From Rubrivivax sp. (GTDB lineage Bacteria > Pseudomonadota > Gammaproteobacteria > Burkholderiales > Burkholderiaceae_C): a stretch of DNA of 36,588 bases. The notes below the pieces were generated by a model, which made no database searches, was not told where the DNA came from, and saw only the letters and a program-made list of their open reading frames with translations. Positions 1 to 7,217 of the stretch are shown here, piece by piece. Made by a program: the position numbers and the translations under genes. Numbering within the stretch: position 1 is the stretch's first letter; every line of letters starts with the position of its first letter. The stretch is taken from contig JAEUPC010000207.1 in assembly GCA_016789865.1 (NCBI GenBank), positions 1-36,588 of the forward strand, given 5' to 3'.

Positions 1-605
1 AGCACGCCTTCAGGAAGCTCCTGGTTCAGGCAGTCGACCATCAGCGCCACGCTGGCCGGCGTTTCTTCGGCCGCCTTGAGCACGATGGAGCAACCGGCCG
101 CGAGCGCGCCACCCAGCTTGCGCGCCGAGAGCACGAGCGGAAAGTTCCAGGGCGAGAACGCGGCCACCGGCCCCACCGGCAGCTTGAGCACATCCATGCG
201 GCTGCTGGGCAGGCGCGCGGGAATGATGCGGCCGTAGATGCGCCGCGCTTCCTCGGCGTACCACTTGATCAAATCGGCGGCCATCGCGCATTCGGCGCGC
301 GCCTCGGCCAGCGGTTTGCCCTGCTCGAGCGTGAGCATCAGGGCGATCTCTTCGCTGCGCTGGCGCATGCGGGCCACACCGCGCTCGAGGCGCTCGCAGC
401 GCTGGTGCGCGGGCACCTGCCGCCAGTGCTCGAAGGCCTTCTGCGTGGCGGCCAGCGCCTCCTGCAGGTCTTGCGCATCGGCCAGCCCCAGCTCGCCGAG
501 CGGCTCGCCATTGGAAGGGTCGGTGATCGTCAGGCGCTGCGCGTGGCGGCCGGCGCGCCAGCGGCCCGCGATCAGCAGCTCGGGGCAGTGGTAGCTCGGG
601 CTCAT
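1..605 (-). CDS. tsaD: Aldehyde dehydrogenase, TsaD-like (partial, 3' part outside window)
   Basis: The first about 201 codons of an NAD(P)-dependent aldehyde dehydrogenase read from an ATG at 605 to the window edge, so the catalytic Cys/Glu half is missing. Visible family features are the N-terminal LIAGRW, the EQGKPLAEAR segment and the cofactor-site PVGPVAAFSPWNFPL stretch. The start codon overlaps the stop of the upstream dehydrogenase by 4 bp (ATGA on the minus strand), so the two are probably translationally coupled. By position it should oxidise the aromatic aldehyde made by the SDR (4-sulfobenzaldehyde to 4-sulfobenzoate in the tsa pathway). From memory it resembles TsaD less closely than its neighbours resemble TsaM, B and C, so substrate assignment is weaker here. 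Succinate-semialdehyde dehydrogenase-type enzymes are the nearest alternative. Confidence 0.85.
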   Translation of the reverse strand, partial: MSPSYHCPELLIAGRWRAGRHAQRLTITDPSNGEPLGELGLADAQDLQEALAATQKAFEHWRQVPAHQRCERLERGVARMRQRSEEIALMLTLEQGKPLAEARAECAMAADLIKWYAEEARRIYGRIIPARLPSSRMDVLKLPVGPVAAFSPWNFPLVLSARKLGGALAAGCSIVLKAAEETPASVALMVDCLNQELPEGV

Positions 606-1360
606 ATGTTGCGGCCTCCGTCGACATCGAGGCACACGCCGGTGAGGAAGCTGGCGTCGTCAGAGGCGAGGAAGGCCACCGCGCCGGCCACGTCGTCGGG
701 GCGCGTGAAGCGGCCGAGCGGTATGCGCGCCAGGAATCGCTCGCGATTCGCGGGCGTGTCTTCCATGCCCATGAAGTCGGCCATCATCGGCGTCTCGCCG
801 ATCATCGGGTTCACCGCGTTGACGCGCACGCCGGCCTTGGCGAACTCCAGCGCCAGGCCCTTGGTGAGGTTGATCATCGCGGCCTTGCTGCCGCTGTACC
901 AGGTGAGCCCCGGCCCGGGGCGCACGCCGGTGGTCGAGGCCACGTTGACCATCGCACCGCGCCCCTGCTTCGCGAAGAGCGGCAGCACGCAGCGCGCCGA
1001 CCAGAACAGGCTCTTCAGGTTGACGTTGTAGACGCGGTCGAACTCTTGCTCGGTGACTTCCAGCGCGGGCTTGCTGCGGTGCGTGGTGCCGGCGTTGTTG
1101 ACCACGATGTCCAGTCGGCCCAGCTTGGCGAGCGTGGCCTCCACCGCAGCGCGGTAGTCCGCTTCGCGCGACACATCGCAGGCCGCCCATTCGGCGCGCA
1201 GGCCGGCTTGGGTGAGCGACTCGGCCTGTGAGCGAGCGCCCTCGGCATTGAGATCGGCCACCATCACCGCAGCACCACGTTCGGCCAGACGCCGTGCGAT
1301 GGCCGCGCCAAAGCCCGATGCGCCACCGGTGACGATGGCCACCCTGTCGTTCAAGTTCAT
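602..1360 (-). CDS. tsaC: Short-chain dehydrogenase, TsaC-like (4-sulfobenzyl alcohol dehydrogenase)
   Basis: A 252-residue classical SDR. It has the Rossmann motif TGGASGFG near residue 11, NNAG, and the catalytic Tyr-x3-Lys as YSGSK after a conserved Ser. The start was placed at MNLNDRVAIVTGG; an in-frame extension of 18 residues upstream is open but would overlap the reductase gene and has no family counterpart. The sequence, down to the C-terminal DVDGGRNI, closely follows what I remember of Comamonas testosteroni TsaC, which oxidises 4-(hydroxymethyl)benzenesulfonate to the aldehyde. It begins 8 bp after the reductase and overlaps the aldehyde dehydrogenase start by 4 bp, so it is the third gene of a four-gene operon. 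Cytosolic. Confidence 0.9.
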   Translation of the reverse strand: MNLNDRVAIVTGGASGFGAAIARRLAERGAAVMVADLNAEGARSQAESLTQAGLRAEWAACDVSREADYRAAVEATLAKLGRLDIVVNNAGTTHRSKPALEVTEQEFDRVYNVNLKSLFWSARCVLPLFAKQGRGAMVNVASTTGVRPGPGLTWYSGSKAAMINLTKGLALEFAKAGVRVNAVNPMIGETPMMADFMGMEDTPANRERFLARIPLGRFTRPDDVAGAVAFLASDDASFLTGVCLDVDGGRNI

Positions 1361-1368
1361 GGGTTTTC

Positions 1369-2322
1369 CTAGATATCGAGCACCAGGCGTGAGCTGGCGC
1401 AGCGCGAAACGCACACCATCATTCGCTGGTGGTTGGCCTTCTCGGCCGGGTCGAGCACGAAGTCCATGTGCTCCGCCTCACCCTCCAGCATCGGCGCCTC
1501 GCAGGTGCCGCAGATGCCTTCGCGGCAGGAGAAGGGGTAGCTGACGCCCAGCCGTTCGATGGCGTCGAGCACGCTCTCGTGCGTGCCGACTTCGGTCTCG
1601 AGGCCACTGCGCTGCAGCACCAGCTCGAAGACGCGGCGCTCGCCGGCGGGAACTTCCGCGCCCTTGAAGCGCTCCATTCGCACGCTGCCGGTTGACCAGT
1701 CGCTGGTCATCGCGGTCAGGGCATCCAGCATCGGGGCGGGGCCGCAGGCGTACACGGCATCCCACTGCCGCGGCGCCAGCAGCGTGCTCAGGTCGATCGG
1801 CCCGCCGTGCTCGTCGTCGAAGTGCGTGCGCAGGCGGTTGCCGGCCAGCGCCTCGAGCTCTTCGAGATAAGCCAGCCGCGAAGCCGATCGCGCGCAGGCC
1901 ACGAGCGACCAGTCGAGGCCCGCTGCCGCGCAATGCCGTGCCATCGCAACGATCGGCGTGATGCCGATGCCACCGGCCAGCAGCAGCACGCGGCGGTGCG
2001 CCGGGTCCATCGCAAACAGGTTGCGCGGTGCGCTCACGCGCAGCGCCTGGCCCACGCGCAGCCGCTCGTGGATCCAGTGCGAGCCGCCGCGGCTGTTGGC
2101 GTCCCAGCCCACGGCGATGGTGTAGCAGTCTTGATGCGCCTTGCCTTGCGCGTCGGTGAGCGAGTACTGCCGCACCAGGCCGTTGGGCAAAGCGAACTCG
2201 ATGTGCGCGCCGGGCGCGGCGCCAGGCAGGGCCTGCCCGGACTTGTGGCGCAGCTCGATGGCCAGCACATCACGGGCCACGGCGCGGATCGCGCTGACAG
2301 TGACGTCGATGTCGGCGCTCAT
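1369..2322 (-). CDS. tsaB: Oxygenase reductase, TsaB-like (FAD / NAD / [2Fe-2S])
   Basis: A 317-residue class IA oxygenase reductase of the phthalate dioxygenase reductase / VanB type that passes electrons from NADH to the partner Rieske oxygenase. Order of domains: FAD-binding barrel (RQYSLTD near residue 57), NAD domain (GGIGITPI, then YACGPAPML), and C-terminal plant-type ferredoxin with Cys spacing C-x4-C-x2-C followed by a fourth Cys in MMVCVSRC. The start MSADIDVTV overlaps the oxygenase stop by 4 bp (ATGA), indicating coupled translation and matched stoichiometry. The C-terminus (RLVLDI) is as in TsaB from memory. The longer in-frame open stretch upstream of the ATG is only a shadow of the oxygenase gene. 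Confidence 0.92.
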   Translation of the reverse strand: MSADIDVTVSAIRAVARDVLAIELRHKSGQALPGAAPGAHIEFALPNGLVRQYSLTDAQGKAHQDCYTIAVGWDANSRGGSHWIHERLRVGQALRVSAPRNLFAMDPAHRRVLLLAGGIGITPIVAMARHCAAAGLDWSLVACARSASRLAYLEELEALAGNRLRTHFDDEHGGPIDLSTLLAPRQWDAVYACGPAPMLDALTAMTSDWSTGSVRMERFKGAEVPAGERRVFELVLQRSGLETEVGTHESVLDAIERLGVSYPFSCREGICGTCEAPMLEGEAEHMDFVLDPAEKANHQRMMVCVSRCASSRLVLDI

Positions 2323-3398
2323 CGTGCGCCCTCGCCCACTCCCGCCTTGATGTCGGCGTTGACGTCGACCTTCGCTTCGGCTTTCAGCAGCCGCTCGATC
2401 AGCCAGCGCGCCTGATTGAGCCCGGCATCGGCGGCGATCGGCACCATCGGCCGGTCCGGCAGGAGGCTCATCACCTTCTGCTGCGCTTCGATCACGGTGC
2501 GGTCTTCCTCGAAGGCTTTGACCACGCCCTGGAAGATCTTCTCGGTCATCGCCTCGTCGTCGAGTGCGAAGTTGCGCGCCTGGCAGAACCAGTAGTGGCT
2601 GGTGGTGGCCGTCTCGGGCGTCTGGATCGAGGTGTGGCGGAACTGCAAGGCCTGCGGCACGCGTTGGCCTTGCGGCGCGCCGGTGCCGGCGGGCGCCGAG
2701 CCCGCATCCATGCGCAGCAGCGCCGGCGGCGACCATTGGTAGATCTGCCAGCGGTCGACCTTGCCTTCGAAAGACGCCACCATCTTGTGCAGGTTCGGCA
2801 TCTCGTCGTCGAGATACCAGCGCGTGATGGTCAGCGTGCCGTTGCCGCTGGTATCACGCTCGATCTTGGGCTTGAGCCCGGCTGCGCTTTCGGTGCCCAG
2901 CGTCGTGGGGTGCACCCAGGCCAGGTGCGTGAAGTCCAGCAGGTTGTCGACGATCAGCTGGTAGTGCGCCTGGTAGTGGATGTAGCCCGGCTTCATGCGC
3001 CACTCGGGCGAGTCGTGCCAGGGATAGGCGACGATGTCCTCGGCGTTGGCGCGCGCCGGGTCGCCCATCCAGATCCATACCAGGCGATCACGTTCGACCA
3101 CCGGGAAGCTCTTGATGCAGGTCTTGGGCGGGATCTGCGCCTGGCCCGGGATCTCGATGCACGCGCCGCTGGGGTCGAACTTCAGGCCGTGGTACAGGCA
3201 GCGCACGCAATCGCCTTCTTTGCGGCCGATGTGCAGCGGCGCGGCGCGGTGGCAGCAGCGGTTCTCCAGTGCCACCACGCGCCCTTGGGTGTCGCGGTAC
3301 AGCAGTACCGGCTCGCCCAGCAGGGTGCGGGCCATCAGGCCTTCGGCGGGCACCTCGATGTCCCAAGCCGCGACGTACCAGCAGTTCCGAATGAACAT
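2319..3398 (-). CDS. tsaM: Rieske non-heme iron oxygenase, TsaM-like (toluenesulfonate methyl-monooxygenase)
   Basis: A 359-residue terminal oxygenase. The N-terminal Rieske domain has C-x-H (CCHR, residues about 47-50) and C-x2-H (CLYH). The catalytic domain has the mononuclear iron motif DNLLDFTHLAWVH. The start MFIRNCWYVAAWD is preceded by a GAAGGGGG ribosome site and matches the known start of the family. As I remember it, this protein is very close to Comamonas testosteroni TsaM, which hydroxylates the methyl group of 4-toluenesulfonate and also accepts 4-methylbenzoate; VanA (vanillate demethylase) is a more distant relative. It is the first gene of the minus-strand operon and is transcribed divergently from the LysR gene. 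Exact substrate is inferred from similarity and gene order, not proven by sequence. Confidence 0.92.
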   Translation of the reverse strand: MFIRNCWYVAAWDIEVPAEGLMARTLLGEPVLLYRDTQGRVVALENRCCHRAAPLHIGRKEGDCVRCLYHGLKFDPSGACIEIPGQAQIPPKTCIKSFPVVERDRLVWIWMGDPARANAEDIVAYPWHDSPEWRMKPGYIHYQAHYQLIVDNLLDFTHLAWVHPTTLGTESAAGLKPKIERDTSGNGTLTITRWYLDDEMPNLHKMVASFEGKVDRWQIYQWSPPALLRMDAGSAPAGTGAPQGQRVPQALQFRHTSIQTPETATTSHYWFCQARNFALDDEAMTEKIFQGVVKAFEEDRTVIEAQQKVMSLLPDRPMVPIAADAGLNQARWLIERLLKAEAKVDVNADIKAGVGEGAR

Positions 3399-3535
3399 CG
3401 CGCCCCCTTCTCTGCCTGGCAGTTCCAGACAGGGGACGATCCTAGTGATCACCCCGTGACAGTCGCAAATCGAATCTTCGACACTACGATCAGATTTCCG
3501 GATCACTGACCCATGGCCACTGGCGCGCACACGAC
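3399..3535. promoter_or_regulatory. Divergent control region between tsaM-like and tsaR-like genes
   Basis: These 137 bp separate the oxygenase operon and its regulator. They hold a dyad TCGAA-TC-TTCGA (3470-3481), a palindrome GTGATCAC (3445-3452) and a second GATCAC at 3501-3506. LysR proteins usually bind T-N11-A dyads here and control both promoters; the 3470 dyad is the best candidate. No clear -35/-10 pair stands out in either direction. Binding is inference. Confidence 0.5.
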
Positions 3536-4435
3536 GTGAGACTTCAGACTTTGGAGGCGCTCCTGTGCATCGAGGCCGTGGGCAGCCTTCGCGCGGCGGC
3601 CCAGCAGCTGCATGTCTCACAGCCGGCGCTGAGCGCAGCCATCCAGCAGCTCGAGGCGGAGTTGTGCGCGCCACTGCTGCTGCGCACCAAGCGCGGCGTG
3701 ACGCTCACGCACTTCGGCCAGGCCTTCATCAAGCACGCACGGCTGATCGTCGCCGAGAGCCGGCGCGCGCAAGATGAACTGCAGCAACTGCGCGGGCACT
3801 GGGAAGGCCAGATCACGTTTTCCACCTCGCCGGCCATCGGCCTGCAAGTGCTGCCGCAGGCGCTGGCGCAGTTCGCGCGTGAGCACCCCAAGGTGACGAT
3901 CAGGGTGCGCGACGGTCTGTACCCCGGCATCGCTCCGGACCTGCGCGATGGCAGTCTGGACTTCGCGCTGACGGCGGCCAACCGGCACGATCTCGAGGAG
4001 GATCTGGAGTGCGAACCGCTCAGCACGAGCCAGGTCGTCATCGTCGCCCGCAAGGGCCACCCCTTGGCTGGTGCCCGACGCCTGGCCGAGCTCGAGGCTT
4101 GCCGATGGGTCTATTCGAGCGCACCGCGGGGCGCCGGCGCTTTGATCGAGGAGGCCTTCAAGGAGCATGGCCTGCCGTCGCCGGACCGCGCGATGTCCTG
4201 CGAGTCGTTTCTTGTGCTGCCCGGCATCATCGCGCGCTCGGACTGGTTGACCACGATGCCGTTGGCGCTGTTCGAGCACAACGCCTTCCGCAACGAACTC
4301 TGCCGCGTCGATGTCGAAGAGGGCATGCGCAGCTTGTCGGTGTACGTGCTGCGTCGACATGACCTGCCCCTGACCCCCGCAGCGCATTCGCTGCTCGGCT
4401 GGGTGCGGCACTTCGCGGCGCCGCGCGCTGGCTGA
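3536..4435 (+). CDS. tsaR: LysR-family regulator, TsaR-like
   Basis: A 299-residue LysR-type activator. Residues 1-60 form the winged helix-turn-helix (GSLRAAAQQLHVSQPALSAA), and the rest is the periplasmic-binding-protein-like inducer domain. The GTG start gives MRLQTLEALLCIEAVGS, which fits the family N-terminus and what I recall of TsaR from the Comamonas tsa operon. In that system TsaR binds toluenesulfonate and switches on tsaMBCD. It diverges from the oxygenase operon across 137 bp and is followed after 13 bp by a TSUP permease on the same strand. A tiny 8-codon ORF (3513-3539) overlaps its start; it is noted but not claimed as a gene. Confidence 0.92.
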   Translation: MRLQTLEALLCIEAVGSLRAAAQQLHVSQPALSAAIQQLEAELCAPLLLRTKRGVTLTHFGQAFIKHARLIVAESRRAQDELQQLRGHWEGQITFSTSPAIGLQVLPQALAQFAREHPKVTIRVRDGLYPGIAPDLRDGSLDFALTAANRHDLEEDLECEPLSTSQVVIVARKGHPLAGARRLAELEACRWVYSSAPRGAGALIEEAFKEHGLPSPDRAMSCESFLVLPGIIARSDWLTTMPLALFEHNAFRNELCRVDVEEGMRSLSVYVLRRHDLPLTPAAHSLLGWVRHFAAPRAG

Positions 4436-4448
4436 GCGGCCGCAGGCT

Positions 4449-5186
4449 GTGCAGATCTTCGACCTGCTCTACGCAGTGGCGGTGCTGCTGACCGCGTACT
4501 TCGTGCTCGGGGTCACCGGCATGGGCTCGGCGCTCATCGTTGTGCCCTTGCTGGCGCAGCGCTGGCCCTTGCCCGAAGTGGTGGCGCTGTCGATCCTGCT
4601 GGACGTGCCGGCCAGCATCCTGCATGGCGGCCTGAACCTCAGGCATGTCCAGTGGCAGGAACTGTTGCGCCTCGTCCCCGGCATGGCCATGGGCACGCTG
4701 TGCGGGCTGTGGCTGCTGGGGCAGCTCGATCCGAAGTGGCCGCTTTTCGCCCTGGGGATCTACGTGCTTGTCGTTGCCGTGCGTGCCCGGGTACCGCAGG
4801 CCGGCCCCCGCGTTGCGCCTGCTGCGCGGTGGGGGCACCTGGCGGCCTGGGTCATGGGGGTGATCGAGGTGATGTTCGCCACCGCCGGCCCGGTGGTCGT
4901 GGCGTGGCTGCAGACGCGCCGGCTCGACGCGATCGGCCTGCGGGCCACCGTGCCGGTGGTGATGGTGCTGGCGGGCACGGTGGCGGCGGCCGTGCTGTTC
5001 GGCTTCGGCCGAACGGACCTGGCTACCGTCGGGCCGCGATGGCTGGCCGCCATGCCGATCGCCGCTGCGGGTGTGGCGCTGGGCAACCGGGTCGCCAAGC
5101 GCATTTCGCCGCTGTGGATGGGCCGCATGCTGGCGACGCTGCTCGCGATCTCCGGCATCGCGTTGACGCGGCACGTCTGGGCCTGA
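4449..5186 (+). CDS. TauE/SafE (TSUP) family permease, possible TsaS-like sulfonate transporter
   Basis: A 245-residue inner-membrane protein with about seven or eight hydrophobic segments and the glycine-rich first helix typical of TauE/SafE (LGVTGMGSALIVVPLL). GTG start, 13 bp after the regulator stop, same strand, so probably co-transcribed with it. The TSUP family is named after the 4-toluenesulfonate uptake permease TsaS, so its position beside tsaR- and tsaMBCD-like genes makes an aryl-sulfonate carrier a natural reading. TSUP members also export sulfite or other sulfur anions; removal of sulfite from later desulfonation is an alternative role. Family call is firm, substrate is inference. 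Confidence 0.82.
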   Translation: MQIFDLLYAVAVLLTAYFVLGVTGMGSALIVVPLLAQRWPLPEVVALSILLDVPASILHGGLNLRHVQWQELLRLVPGMAMGTLCGLWLLGQLDPKWPLFALGIYVLVVAVRARVPQAGPRVAPAARWGHLAAWVMGVIEVMFATAGPVVVAWLQTRRLDAIGLRATVPVVMVLAGTVAAAVLFGFGRTDLATVGPRWLAAMPIAAAGVALGNRVAKRISPLWMGRMLATLLAISGIALTRHVWA

Positions 5187-5269
5187 TGGCTGGGTGCTCG
5201 GCCGGCCGGCTTTGCGTCTCTTTACGCGCCGGTCGTCAACGGTGGCGACGGGCTTGCCGTTGCGCGGCG

Positions 5270-5959
5270 ATGGACCGTTCCACCTTGCCCGGATCGCGCG
5301 GCGCCACAGCCGCCTCTTCGCCCGCCTGCCCGCCGGCGACCGAACCCACCCTGCCGAATGCGCCGTTGCCGCCCCGCGCGCCGCGCCGGCCGCGCTGGCA
5401 TGGGCTGGCGGCGGCCGGTTTGGCTGCGTTGCTGGCTGGGTGCGTGGTGGCCCCGCGGCCCTACCACCACCCGTTTCCGCGCGTGCGTGTGTGGATCGGC
5501 GGGCCGATCTGGTTCGTGCCGGTGGCCGGCTACCGGCACACCGAAGGCGCCTATGACCGCGACCGCTACGAGTGCTACCGCCAGGCGGTGCGCGAGACCG
5601 GGCTCGACCCGGGCGGCTTCAAGCCCGTTCAGGAGCAGGCGCCCGCCTCCGGCGGTGGCGCCGAAGTGGCCGCGGGCGCCGCGGTGGGCGCGGTGGCTGG
5701 CGGCATCGTGAGTTCGTCGCGCAACGCCGGTGCGGGCATGGTGATCGGCGCCATCCTGGGCGCCGCGGCCGGCGCCGCGGCGCAGGATGCGCGGGAGCGC
5801 ACCGAACGGGCCGAGCGGGCCGAACGTGCCGAACGCGAAGCGCGCGAACCGCGCGCACGCCGCGATCGGCCCGACGAGATGACCCGCGAGGAGCAGCGCG
5901 AGTTCCGCCGCGCGATGAGCGAGTGCATGGAGCGGCGCGGCTACCGGCCGCGCGACTGA
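5270..5959 (+). CDS. Glycine-zipper envelope lipoprotein
   Basis: Up to 229 residues from ATG 5270. A hydrophobic segment ending in LLAGC (Cys near residue 61) is a good lipobox, which implies outer-membrane anchoring. The stretch before it is an unusually long Pro/Arg-rich leader, so the true start may lie downstream at a non-ATG codon (for example TTG near 5368). Then come a WIGGPIWFVPVAGYRH segment, a DRYECYRQAV motif, and a glycine-zipper pair around residues 125-170 (alternating Gly/Ala helices). Next is a strongly charged run of repeated Arg-Ala/Thr-Glu units, and the protein ends with EQREFRRAMSECMERRGY. Function unknown; glycine-zipper proteins usually sit in or span the outer membrane. 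No operon partner. Confidence 0.72.
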   Translation: MDRSTLPGSRGATAASSPACPPATEPTLPNAPLPPRAPRRPRWHGLAAAGLAALLAGCVVAPRPYHHPFPRVRVWIGGPIWFVPVAGYRHTEGAYDRDRYECYRQAVRETGLDPGGFKPVQEQAPASGGGAEVAAGAAVGAVAGGIVSSSRNAGAGMVIGAILGAAAGAAAQDARERTERAERAERAEREAREPRARRDRPDEMTREEQREFRRAMSECMERRGYRPRD

Positions 5960-6019
5960 CGCGGGGCGCCGGCCTGGCGCAAGGGCTGCGGCCTCCCCGC
6001 TGCGCAGGCTGCCGGTGGC

Positions 6020-7075
6020 CTAGCGCGCCGACTTCAGCGCCTGCGCCAGTTCGATGACGGCCATCGCGTAGTAGCTCGACCAGTTGTAGCGCGTGATGGC
6101 GTAGAAGTTCGTCGTGCCGGCCACGAAGGTGGGTGGCGCATCGCCGTTTTCCAGCTCGACCAGTGCCAGCAGTCCGTCGTGGCCCTTCGCGGCGGCCGGC
6201 AGACCGGCGCCGCGCTGGGCCATCTGCTGCGCGCTGAAGGCCGGAAGGATGTCGCGTTCGCGCAGCGCGGCGAGGTCGCCGGGTTCGGCGGGCGGGGTGG
6301 CCGCGAAGTGGGTCGGCAGGCCGGCCTTCCAGCCGAACTCGGCGAGGTAACGCGCCACGCTGCCCGTGGCGTCGGCGGCGCTGCCGTCCAGGTCGATGCG
6401 GCCGCTGCCGTCGAAGTCGATGGCATAGCGGTTGATGCTGCTGGGCATGAACTGCGGCAGCCCCATCGCGCCGGCATACGAGCCCACCGGCGCGAGCGGG
6501 TCGCGGCCCTCGCGAGCGCACCACACGAAGAACTCGGCCAGCTCGTCGCGGAAGAAGCCGCCGCGGTCGCGCCGCCCGGGCGGGAAGTCGAAGGCCAGGG
6601 TGGCCAGCGCATCGATGACGCGAAAGCCGCCCATCACGCGGCCGTAGAAGGTCTCCACGCCGACGATGCCGAGCACCACCTCGGGCGGCACGCCGTAGCG
6701 CGCTTCGGCCTCCTGCAGCCAGCGCTCGTGCACGCGCCAGAACGCCAGCCCGGCGCCGATGCGTTCGGGCTCGACGAAGCGCTCGCGGTAGGCGCGCCAG
6801 TTCTTCGCCGTGCCGGCCGGCGGCGGCATGATGAGGCGGCGCACGGCTTCGCTGCGGCGAGCTTGCGCCAGGCGGTTGAGCAGCCAGCGCCGGGGCAGCT
6901 GATGGCGCTGGGCGACTTCGGCGGCGAACGCCTCGAGCGCCGCATGGTCGGTGTAGCGCGGGCCGGCCGGGCTGCTGGCGGCAGCGGCCCCACGAATGCC
7001 GAAGGCCGTGCCGGCCGCGCCCCAGGCCGTGGCGGCAAGCAGGCGACGGCGCTCGGGCAGGCTTGGCGACGGCAT
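6020..7075 (-). CDS. mltB: Lytic murein transglycosylase, MltB family
   Basis: About 351 residues, SLT_2/MltB-type enzyme that cleaves peptidoglycan glycan strands to 1,6-anhydro-muropeptides. The catalytic Glu lies in GIVGVETFYGR (residue about 141); GAMGLPQFMPSS and the FDGSGRIDL calcium-loop-like segment are also diagnostic. The N-terminus PERRRLLAATAWGAAG looks like a Tat-type signal, with Arg-Arg directly before the hydrophobic core. That, rather than a lipobox, suggests a soluble periplasmic form. Start chosen at MPSPSLPERR (7075); ATGs at 7084 and 7108 are also in frame and no good ribosome site decides between them. It converges on the glycine-zipper gene. Confidence 0.88.
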   Translation of the reverse strand: MPSPSLPERRRLLAATAWGAAGTAFGIRGAAAASSPAGPRYTDHAALEAFAAEVAQRHQLPRRWLLNRLAQARRSEAVRRLIMPPPAGTAKNWRAYRERFVEPERIGAGLAFWRVHERWLQEAEARYGVPPEVVLGIVGVETFYGRVMGGFRVIDALATLAFDFPPGRRDRGGFFRDELAEFFVWCAREGRDPLAPVGSYAGAMGLPQFMPSSINRYAIDFDGSGRIDLDGSAADATGSVARYLAEFGWKAGLPTHFAATPPAEPGDLAALRERDILPAFSAQQMAQRGAGLPAAAKGHDGLLALVELENGDAPPTFVAGTTNFYAITRYNWSSYYAMAVIELAQALKSAR

Positions 7076-7217
7076 GGACGCCATTGTTGCCGCAGCCCGC
7101 GCCGGCAAGCGTGGGGAGTCGTATCGCTGTTGCTGCTGCGGCCGAGGGCTGCGGTTCCTGTTGCCGGCCGGTGCAGCCGGCGGTGGCTGCGCGCGCTGCT
7201 GCCGGCGCGCGAGCGCT

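Noticed and set aside
3513-3539. Eight-codon ORF overlapping the start of the tsaR-like gene (GTGA)
   Set aside because: Could be a coupling leader, but it is too short to judge and has no clear ribosome site.
5966-5980. Small hairpin GCGCC/GGCGC between the convergent glycine-zipper and mltB genes
   Set aside because: A five-base stem without a T run is too weak to call a terminator.
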